Origin: JAOPZW01 sp963764585
GTDB lineage: Bacteria; Actinomycetota; Thermoleophilia; Solirubrobacterales; Solirubrobacteraceae
Length of the DNA: 64,000 nt
Direction of reading: 5' to 3'
Assembly: GCA_963764585.1 (NCBI GenBank)
Contig: CAVXTB010000012.1
Coordinates: forward strand, 235,357-299,356
Both the position numbers and the translations under genes were made by a program. Position 1 is the first letter of the stretch. Each line of letters starts with the position of its first letter. The notes under the pieces are model-generated. The model saw only the letters and a program-made list of their open reading frames with translations. It searched no databases and was not told the DNA's origin. This document shows, one piece after another, positions 58,302 through 64,000 of the stretch.

Positions 58302-59239
58302 GCGCGGGCCTGCTCGGCGTCGAAGCGCTGCAACTCGGGGTCGCCCTTCTCGGGGAACGGAACCTCGACGCTATCGAAGTCGCGCGGGACCGCCGTGCGC
58401 TCGAAGATCGCGCGGGCCTCGTCGCGGATCTCGCCGCCCGCGTAGCGCGTGGAGATGTGCGTGAGCACGAGCAGGCGGACCCCGGCCTCGCGCGCGACCT
58501 CGGCGGCCTGGCGCGCGGTCGAGTGGCCGGTCTGCATGGCGCGCTCGTGCTCCTCCTCGGTGAAGGTCGCCTCGTGGACGAGCACGTCGGCCTCGTGCGC
58601 GGCGACGCGCAGCATCTCGCACGGCCCGGTGTCGCCGGACAGCACGATCTTGCGGCCGGGGCGCTCGGGCCCGACGACCTGCTCGGGGCGCACGCCGTTG
58701 ACCTCCTCGCCGCGCTGCAGGCGCCCGAAGTCGGGGCCGAACGCCACGCCGAGCTCGGTCGCGAGCTCGGCATCGAAGCGGCCAGGGCGCGGCGCCTCGA
58801 CGATCGCGTAGCCGAACGCGCGGCTGCGGTGGTTGACGTTGAACGGGGTCACCTCGTAGCCCTCGTAGGCCACGCCCTCCCCCGCCTCGAGCTCGACGAC
58901 GCTGAACGGGTAGCGCAGGCGCCCGTAGACGATGCGCATCGCCGCCATCAGCGCGTTGGTGCCCGGCGGGCCATACACGGTGAGCGGCGCCTCGCGGTCG
59001 CGCAGCTCGAAGGACTTGAGCATCCCGGGCAGCCCGAGCCAATGGTCGGCATGGTGGTGGGTCAGGAACACCGCCTGCATGTCGGGCAGGCCGACGGTGC
59101 GCAGCAGCTGGCGCTGGGTGCCCTCGCCGCAGTCGAACAGCAGGCGGTCGCCGCCGCGGCGCAGGAGCAGCGCGGGAAGGCCCCGACGGGCCGTCGGCAC
59201 CGAGCCTGCGGTGCCGGCGAAGAAGAGCGAGAGGTCCAT
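58298..59239 (-). CDS. rnz: Ribonuclease Z
   Basis: A 313-residue tRNA 3'-processing endonuclease. MDLSLFFAGTAGSVPTARRG, LLFDCGEGTQRQLLR, the metal motif LTHHHADHWLGLPGML, FNVNHRSRAFGYAI, VLSGDTGPC and VLTHISTRYAGG are diagnostic. Start M59239 chosen over the longer frame because it begins at the family N-terminus; a TACCCT hexamer (59251-59256) is 11 bases upstream. tRNAs here lack encoded CCA, consistent with RNase Z use. Confidence 0.94.
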   Translation of the reverse strand: MDLSLFFAGTAGSVPTARRGLPALLLRRGGDRLLFDCGEGTQRQLLRTVGLPDMQAVFLTHHHADHWLGLPGMLKSFELRDREAPLTVYGPPGTNALMAAMRIVYGRLRYPFSVVELEAGEGVAYEGYEVTPFNVNHRSRAFGYAIVEAPRPGRFDAELATELGVAFGPDFGRLQRGEEVNGVRPEQVVGPERPGRKIVLSGDTGPCEMLRVAAHEADVLVHEATFTEEEHERAMQTGHSTARQAAEVAREAGVRLLVLTHISTRYAGGEIRDEARAIFERTAVPRDFDSVEVPFPEKGDPELQRFDAEQARA

Positions 59240-59250
59240 GCCGGGAGTCG

Positions 59251-59256
59251 AGGGTA
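59251..59256 (-). promoter_or_regulatory. -10 hexamer of rnz
   Basis: TACCCT on the minus strand, 11 bases from the rnz ATG. It is about 42 bases from the divergent mscL hexamer. Confidence 0.4.
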
Positions 59257-59297
59257 CCGCCGCCACGCGCGCCCCTCGCGCCGACCGCACGCGCCGC

Positions 59298-59303
59298 TAC
59301 CTT
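59298..59303 (+). promoter_or_regulatory. -10 hexamer, near-leaderless mscL
   Basis: TACCTT ends seven bases before the mscL ATG at 59311. Confidence 0.5.
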
Positions 59304-59310
59304 CGCCGCC

Positions 59311-59748
59311 ATGCCCCCCACGCCGGAGATCATCAAGGAGTTCCGCGCCTTCATCCTGCGCGGCAACGTCGTCGACCTCGCGGTTGCGGTCGTCATCGGC
59401 GCCGCGTTCACGGCCGTGGTCAACGCGCTGGTCCGCGACATCATCACGCCGGTCATCGCGGCGATCTTCGGCAAGCCCGACTTCGGCGACCTCGCCTTCA
59501 CGATCAACGGCAGTCGCTTCGCCTACGGCGACTTCCTCAACGCCGTCATCACCTTCGTGCTCATCGCGGCGGCGGTCTTCTTCCTCGTCGTCAAGCCCGT
59601 CAACTACCTCATGGCCCGGCTCCGCACCGAGCCCGATATCGAGTCCCCCACCCACGGCTGCCCGGAGTGCCTGAGCCAGATCCCGGTCGCGGCGACGCGC
59701 TGCGCGTTCTGCACGACCGAGGTGCCGCCGGCGGCTGCGCCGGCGTAG
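59311..59748 (+). CDS. mscL: Large-conductance mechanosensitive channel with zinc ribbon
   Basis: A 145-residue MscL: FRAFILRGNVVDLAVAVVIG, AAFTAVVNALVRDIITPVIA, the periplasmic loop and TM2 VITFVLIAAAVFFLVVKPVN are all standard. The C-terminus, normally an amphipathic helix, is replaced by a Cys4 zinc-ribbon: C117-X2-C120 and C131-X2-C134 (HGCPECLSQIPVAATRCAFC). The channel core opens under membrane tension; the ribbon would sit at the cytoplasmic mouth. Confidence 0.94.
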   Translation: MPPTPEIIKEFRAFILRGNVVDLAVAVVIGAAFTAVVNALVRDIITPVIAAIFGKPDFGDLAFTINGSRFAYGDFLNAVITFVLIAAAVFFLVVKPVNYLMARLRTEPDIESPTHGCPECLSQIPVAATRCAFCTTEVPPAAAPA

Positions 59749-59840
59749 GGCGTCCAAGCGGGTGCGGGCGGACGAGCGCCAACGCGCCACGCACGCACCA
59801 ACCTTGCTAACCGTCGGTCAACAACGGTGTACGTCACACC

Positions 59841-61544
59841 ATGACCACGGTCCGCACCCGCCTCACGCGCCACCTGCGCCCCGTCATGGCCGCCGTCGCC
59901 GTCCTCGGCCTCGCCTGGGCCGGGTGGTCGCAGCGCGACGCCATCGCCGCCTTCGACTGGTCGGCCGATCGCCGGCAGCTCGCGCTTGCGGTGGCCCTGT
60001 TCGCCGTCGCGCCGCTGCTGCAGGGGCTGACCTTCGCGCTCGGCCTGCGGCGCATCGGGGCCGGCGGCCGCGCGAGCGGGCTCGCGAAGGTCTGGGCGCG
60101 GTCGTTCCTGCTGCGCTACGAGCCCAGCGGCGCCGTCGGGTTCGTGTATCGGGTGACCGAGCGCGAGCGGCTCGGCGCGTCGACCGCTCAGGTGCTGACC
60201 GTCACCGGCTACGAGCAGCTCGCCGTCGTCGTGGCCGGCGCCGCGGCGGCCGTGGCGGGCTTTCTCGCCGCCGGCGTCAACCCGCCCGTGCTCGCCATCG
60301 TCCTCTTCGTCGTCGCCGCCGTCGGCGCGGTGGCGGCGCGGCCGCGCTTCGTCGGCGGCTGGCTGCACGACCGCCTGGCGGCGCGCGGGATCGAGACGGG
60401 CGGCCCGTTGCGCGGGCGCACGCTGGCGACCATGGTGGCGCTCGACGCGGTCGGCTGGGTCGCGACCGGCCTCGGCGCGTGGACGCTGGCCCGCGCCCTC
60501 GGCGCCACCGGCGGCCTCGACGCCTTCCTGCTGCTCGGGGCCTTCGGGCTGTCGTGGCTGCTCGGCGTCCTCGTCCCGCTGTCACCCGGCGGCCTCGGCC
60601 TGCGCGAGGGCTCGCTCGTCGTCTCGCTGGCGGCCGCGATCGGCGCCGGCCCCGCGACCGCGCTCGCGCTCGCGCTGCGTCTCGCGTCGTTCGCGGGCGA
60701 GCTCGTCGCGATCGCCGTCGCCGAGCTCGCGGCGCTCGCGCTCGCACGGCGCGAGCACGCGCCCGTCGCACGGCCGGCCGTGACCGAGCCGCGACTCCCC
60801 GAGCCCGACCGCCGCGGCACGATCGTCGTCGTGCCGACCTACTGCGAGGCGCAGGCGCTGCCGCAGTTCGTCGAGCGCTTCGCCCCGACCGGCCTCGAGC
60901 TGCTCGTCGTCGACGACGCTTCGCCGGACGGCACCGGCGAGCTGGCCGACGCGCTGGCAGCCGACCGGCCGTGGATGCACGTCCTGCATCGCGCCGGCAA
61001 GGACGGCCTCGGCATGGCCTACCGCGCCGGCTTTCGCTGGTGCCTTCAGCGCGGCTACCGCGCGATCGGCCAGATGGACTCCGACCTCTCCCACCCGCCC
61101 GAGAAGCTCGCCGAGATGCTCGCCGTGCTCGACGCGCGCGAGGCCGACCTCGTGCTCGGCAACCGCTACATGCCCGGCGGCGGCACCGCCGGCTGGTCGA
61201 AGGCGCGCCGCGCGCTCAGCCGCGTCGGCTGCACGGGCTCGAAGCTCGTCCTCGGCCTGCCCTTCGACGACCTCAGCGGTGGCTTCAAGCTGTGGCGGGC
61301 GAGCACGCTGGCCGCCATCGACTTCGATTCGATGCTCTCGACCGGCTACGCCTTCCAGGTCGAGACGACGCAGCTGACCTACCTCATGGGCAAGCGCATC
61401 GAGGAGGTCCCCTTCGTCTTCAGCGAGCGGATCGCCGGCGAGTCGAAGATGTCGCTTGCCGTGTCGCTGGAGGGCGTCCGCGTGACGCTCAAGCTCCGGC
61501 GCCGCGCCCGCGAGCGCCGCGGCAGGCCGGTCGCGGCGCTGTGA
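59841..61544 (+). CDS. Flippase-like membrane domain fused to dolichol/polyprenol-phosphate glycosyltransferase
   Basis: A 567-residue fusion. Residues about 1-310 hold eight or so TM segments of the LPG-synthase-TM/UPF0104 type (YEPSGAVGFVYRV, VLTVTGYEQLAVV, VPLSPGGLGLREG). Residues about 325-560 are a GT2 polyprenol-monophosphomannose-synthase-like domain: TIVVVPTYCEAQALPQFVE, LLVVDDASPDGTGELADAL, DGLGMAYRAGFRW, the DxD in GQMDSDLSHPPEKL, LSGGFKLWR and SKMSL. It probably makes and perhaps handles a polyprenyl-phosphate sugar for glycosylation or cell-wall glycans. Both halves appear intact. Confidence 0.88.
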   Translation: MTTVRTRLTRHLRPVMAAVAVLGLAWAGWSQRDAIAAFDWSADRRQLALAVALFAVAPLLQGLTFALGLRRIGAGGRASGLAKVWARSFLLRYEPSGAVGFVYRVTERERLGASTAQVLTVTGYEQLAVVVAGAAAAVAGFLAAGVNPPVLAIVLFVVAAVGAVAARPRFVGGWLHDRLAARGIETGGPLRGRTLATMVALDAVGWVATGLGAWTLARALGATGGLDAFLLLGAFGLSWLLGVLVPLSPGGLGLREGSLVVSLAAAIGAGPATALALALRLASFAGELVAIAVAELAALALARREHAPVARPAVTEPRLPEPDRRGTIVVVPTYCEAQALPQFVERFAPTGLELLVVDDASPDGTGELADALAADRPWMHVLHRAGKDGLGMAYRAGFRWCLQRGYRAIGQMDSDLSHPPEKLAEMLAVLDAREADLVLGNRYMPGGGTAGWSKARRALSRVGCTGSKLVLGLPFDDLSGGFKLWRASTLAAIDFDSMLSTGYAFQVETTQLTYLMGKRIEEVPFVFSERIAGESKMSLAVSLEGVRVTLKLRRRARERRGRPVAAL

Positions 61545-61599
61545 CGCGCGCAAATGCCGGCAGGGGGGTCGGCGCGCGCCGATACACTCCCCGCCGCAG

Positions 61600-61672
61600 G
61601 CGCCCGTAGCTCAGTGGATAGAGCGTCCGCCTCCGGAGCGGAAGGTCGCGCGTTCGAATCGCGCCGGGCGCG
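61600..61672 (+). tRNA. tRNA-Arg (anticodon CCG)
   Basis: A full cloverleaf: acceptor GCGCCCG (61600-61606) pairs with CGGGCGC (61665-61671); D arm GCTC/GAGC; anticodon stem TCCGC/GCGGA with loop CTCCGGA, anticodon CCG at 61633-61635; T arm GCGCG/CGCGC with TTCGAAT. No CCA is encoded. It reads CGG, a common codon here. Confidence 0.97.
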
Positions 61673-61679
61673 TGGGCGT

Positions 61680-61761
61680 TTTCCGGTGACACCGGAAAGC
61701 ACCGCGCCCGCGGATCCCATGTCCGCGGCGCGCGGATCCTGAGAGCTGCGCAACTCAGGAT
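61680..61761 (+). other. Three tandem hairpins after tRNA-Arg
   Basis: TTTCCGGT-GAC-ACCGGAAA (61680-61698), CCGCGGA-(7)-TCCGCGG (61708-61728) and ATCCTGAG-(10)-CTCAGGAT (61736-61761). None has a T-run. They may shape tRNA 3' processing, or the leader of the glycosidase gene, which starts 68 bases later. Confidence 0.6.
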
Positions 61762-61828
61762 TCGGGCGTGCGGCTCGGGGTATGGAGGATCTCGCAGGGG
61801 AGTCCTGTCCCACCCCGGAGGTGAATCC

Positions 61829-64000
61829 GTGCGCACCGCCCGAGCTTTGGCAGCGGGGGCCGTTGCCGTCCTCATCGGCGCCACCGCGGCCCAGGCCGCG
61901 ACGCCCGAGTTGTCCGTGTCCAACCGCCTGCAGGACCGCCGCGAAGTGGCGGCCGGCGACCACGCCTATGCGGTCGGCTTCGAGGATGGCCGTTTCTATG
62001 CCAACGGCTGGCACATCACCGGCGAGATGGGCGGCGTGTGGACCCCGCCGCTGAAGCTCGTCGACGGCGTGTGGTTCGGCGTTGGCGACCAGTGGGTCGG
62101 CCAGGCCACGAAGTTCTCGAGCGGCTACGGCTACACGCGCTACACCCTGCCCGACGCCGACGGCCTGCAGCTGCAGCGCACGGACGTCGCCCCCGATGGC
62201 CGGCGCGCCGTGCTCTTCGGGCTGCAGATGACCAACCCGGGATCGAGCGCCAAGACGACGACGGTGAAGGTCGACGCGCACTCCGAGCTGATGGGCGCCT
62301 ATCCGTGGGGGTTCGGCGGCGTGACGCCGAACGCCAGCGACAACCTCACCGATCACGGCGCGTTCGTCGACGGCGCCCTGAGGTTCACCGACGACGGCGC
62401 GCTGCCCGGCGCTCCCGAGCACCACTACACGGCGCTCGTGGCCGCCAACCAGACGCCGACCTCCGGTAACGCGGAGGCGACCGGCGGCGCGTTCCGCGGG
62501 CCGCAGCCCGGCACTAAGTGCGCCGGCGACGACGGGACCTCGCCGCCGAGTGCCTGCGACGACGGCCCGTTCGGCAAGGGGACCGGCGGTGAGCTGCGCT
62601 ACGACGTGACCGTCCCGGCCGGCGCGACGAAGACCCTGTGGGTCGCCGTGGCCGGCTCGGACAAGAGCCCGAGCGAAGCCCAGTCGGAGCTCGCGGCCGC
62701 GCTGAAGGACCCCCCCGGCGAGCTGGCTGACAAGATCGCCGCGCGCGGCCGGCTGGCGAGCTGGTCGCAGCTCTCGCTGCCCGGCGACAAGCTGCTGCAG
62801 GACGCGGTCGACTGGGGCAAGCAGAACCTCGCCGACCTGACCCAGACCGCGTCGAACCTCCAGGTCCGCTGGACCAACCAGGGCAAGCAGTTCCCGGACC
62901 CGCTGGGCACGGTGGATCGCGTGCGCTTCTTCGGCGCGGGCTTCCCCGACTACCCGTGGCTGTTCGCCACCGACGGCGAGTACACGAACTTCGCCGCCGT
63001 CTCGCTCGGGCAGTTCGAGGTCGCCAAGGACCACCTGCGCGCCCTGCGCGACATCTCCGACGTTCTCAACGACCGCTCCGGGATCGTCGTCCACGAGGCG
63101 GTGACCGACGGATCGATCTGGTACGGCCACGACTCGGTGAGCCCGACCGGCACGAACGACTTCAACACCGACGAGACGGTCAAGTTCCCGAGCGCGGTCG
63201 CGCTCATCTGGCGCTGGACGGGCGACAACCGGTTCCGCGACGAGATGTACGACTTCGCCAAGCGCAACCTGCAGGTCGTCGATCGCAAGCTCGACGTCGA
63301 CCGCGACGGGTGGCCGGAGGGCTCGGGCAACGTCGAGCGCGAGGGCATGGGCCCCGAGAAGCTCGACAACGGCGTCTACTACCTGCGCTCGCTGCTGGAC
63401 TTCGCCGACATGGCGCGCTCCAGGCACGACGGCGCGGCGGCAGCTTGGGCGTCCAATCTCGCGCGCAAGCTGCGCCAGCAGTTCGAGGCCACGTGGTGGG
63501 ACGCCGCGGCCGCCCAGTACGCCGACTCGCTGACCGACCCCGGCAACGTCCAGTCCTTCCAGAAGCACTGGATCGGCCAGATCCCGATGGAGGCCGAGCT
63601 CAACAAGGACGACCAGACGACGCCGGGGCTGGCCTCGTACGACCACGGGACCACGGCGCTCGCCGGGCGCGAGAACTCGTGCTTCAGCGGTGCCCGGCCC
63701 GGAAGCCTGGGTCTCTTCCATACCGGCTGCGGCGGCGGGCCCACCGGCACCGGCGAGTTCAGCATCTTCTCGCTGGGGACCGGCATCCAGGCGGTCGGCG
63801 AGGGCAACTACGGTCGGCTGGGCAACGACGAGCAGCAGCGCTACACCCATGCCAACGCCGAGACGATGTTCGATGAGCCGGCCACGGGCGGCACCCCGGA
63901 TGAGCAGCCCGGCGCGATGCCGGAGATCTTCCCGTCGGGCCCCAACGGCGACCTCAACCAGGGGTTCACGCCGAACATCACCCGCTGCTGGACCTGCCGG
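61829..64000 (+). CDS. Secreted six-hairpin glycosidase (partial, 3' end outside window)
   Basis: 724 codons visible. Signal peptide VRTARALAAGAVAVLIGATAAQA, a beta-rich N-terminal domain (residues about 30-270), then a helical six-hairpin catalytic barrel: WSQLSLPGDKLLQDAVDWGK, WLFATDGEYTNFAAVSLGQF, PSAVALIWRWTGDNRFRDEM and DRDGWPEGSGNVEREGMGP with conserved acids. The layout resembles GH15/GH63-type alpha-glycosidases (glucodextranase, debranching enzymes). GTG 61829 has GGAGGTG six bases upstream. Substrate probably an extracellular alpha-glucan; the family is inferred. Confidence 0.72.
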   Translation, partial: MRTARALAAGAVAVLIGATAAQAATPELSVSNRLQDRREVAAGDHAYAVGFEDGRFYANGWHITGEMGGVWTPPLKLVDGVWFGVGDQWVGQATKFSSGYGYTRYTLPDADGLQLQRTDVAPDGRRAVLFGLQMTNPGSSAKTTTVKVDAHSELMGAYPWGFGGVTPNASDNLTDHGAFVDGALRFTDDGALPGAPEHHYTALVAANQTPTSGNAEATGGAFRGPQPGTKCAGDDGTSPPSACDDGPFGKGTGGELRYDVTVPAGATKTLWVAVAGSDKSPSEAQSELAAALKDPPGELADKIAARGRLASWSQLSLPGDKLLQDAVDWGKQNLADLTQTASNLQVRWTNQGKQFPDPLGTVDRVRFFGAGFPDYPWLFATDGEYTNFAAVSLGQFEVAKDHLRALRDISDVLNDRSGIVVHEAVTDGSIWYGHDSVSPTGTNDFNTDETVKFPSAVALIWRWTGDNRFRDEMYDFAKRNLQVVDRKLDVDRDGWPEGSGNVEREGMGPEKLDNGVYYLRSLLDFADMARSRHDGAAAAWASNLARKLRQQFEATWWDAAAAQYADSLTDPGNVQSFQKHWIGQIPMEAELNKDDQTTPGLASYDHGTTALAGRENSCFSGARPGSLGLFHTGCGGGPTGTGEFSIFSLGTGIQAVGEGNYGRLGNDEQQRYTHANAETMFDEPATGGTPDEQPGAMPEIFPSGPNGDLNQGFTPNITRCWTCR

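Noticed and set aside
59800..59840. ACCGT(9)ACGGT inverted repeat before the glycosyltransferase fusion as an operator
   Set aside because: Five-base arms are too short to separate from chance, and no regulator gene is adjacent.

Overview
The window is a high-GC (mostly above 70% by eye), gene-dense bacterial chromosome segment with GTG and TTG starts, many 4-base stop/start overlaps and almost no intergenic DNA. A mycobacterial-type integration host factor (mIHF), a PyrR-led pyrimidine operon, near-leaderless promoters and the gene neighbourhoods point to Actinobacteria. The PAGIDC-repeat protein and the Cys/His tail on NusA suggest the Thermoleophilia/Solirubrobacterales branch; that lineage call is inference, with no 16S gene here.

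Layout. (1) 1-6.3 kb, minus: recA (cut by the window edge, with a LexA-type box over its -10), then thpR, cinA, a RodZ-like protein and ftsK; a GyrI-like gene diverges from recA. (2) 6.5-13.4 kb, plus: 2TM protein, ABC ATPase/permease, metallophosphoesterase lipoprotein, OmpR-type regulator and histidine kinase. (3) 13.4-16.9 kb, minus: metallophosphoesterase, RNase J, dapA. (4) 17-22.8 kb, accessory-looking: cupin relic, PAGIDC-repeat membrane protein, RecD2-like helicase whose last third drops in GC, and an HNH protein with five Cys/His knuckles. (5) 22.3-30.1 kb, minus: Usp, small unknown, GNAT, dapB, M16 peptidase, pnp, a frameshifted secreted-protein relic, thioredoxin-like protein, peroxiredoxin, rpsO. 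(6) 30.1-34.7 kb: MerR-like regulator, SDR, then ribF, truB, nrnA, rbfA, DUF503. (7) 34.7-35.6 kb: an unusual 0.9 kb insert between infB and the rbfA block, with a broken phosphotransferase gene and a large imperfect palindrome. (8) 35.6-40.6 kb: infB, ylxR (apparently no standard start codon), nusA, rimP, with a leader that looks like an attenuator. (9) 40.6-47.9 kb: TPR protein, transglutaminase/DUF58/MoxR trio, coaBC, rpoZ, gmk, mIHF. (10) 48.1-57.1 kb: pyrR-pyrB-pyrC-carA-carB-pyrK-pyrD with a PyrR-binding leader hairpin. (11) 57.1-64 kb: HAD phosphatase, PASTA protein, RNase Z, mscL, a flippase-like/glycosyltransferase fusion, tRNA-Arg(CCG) and a secreted six-hairpin glycosidase cut by the window edge.

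Most of the window is housekeeping: RNA turnover (RNase J, PNPase, RNase Z, NrnA), the nusA/infB translation cluster, de novo UMP synthesis, CoA, lysine/DAP synthesis and DNA repair. I see no CRISPR array, prophage, secondary-metabolite cluster or obvious multi-gene defence system. The most unusual objects are the palindromic insert at 35.2-35.6 kb, the zinc-knuckle HNH gene beside a compositionally mosaic recD2, the AUA-start ylxR, the rimP/nusA attenuator, a 24-bp minisatellite inside pyrK, and a recurring TACCNT element 6-9 bases ahead of start codons.
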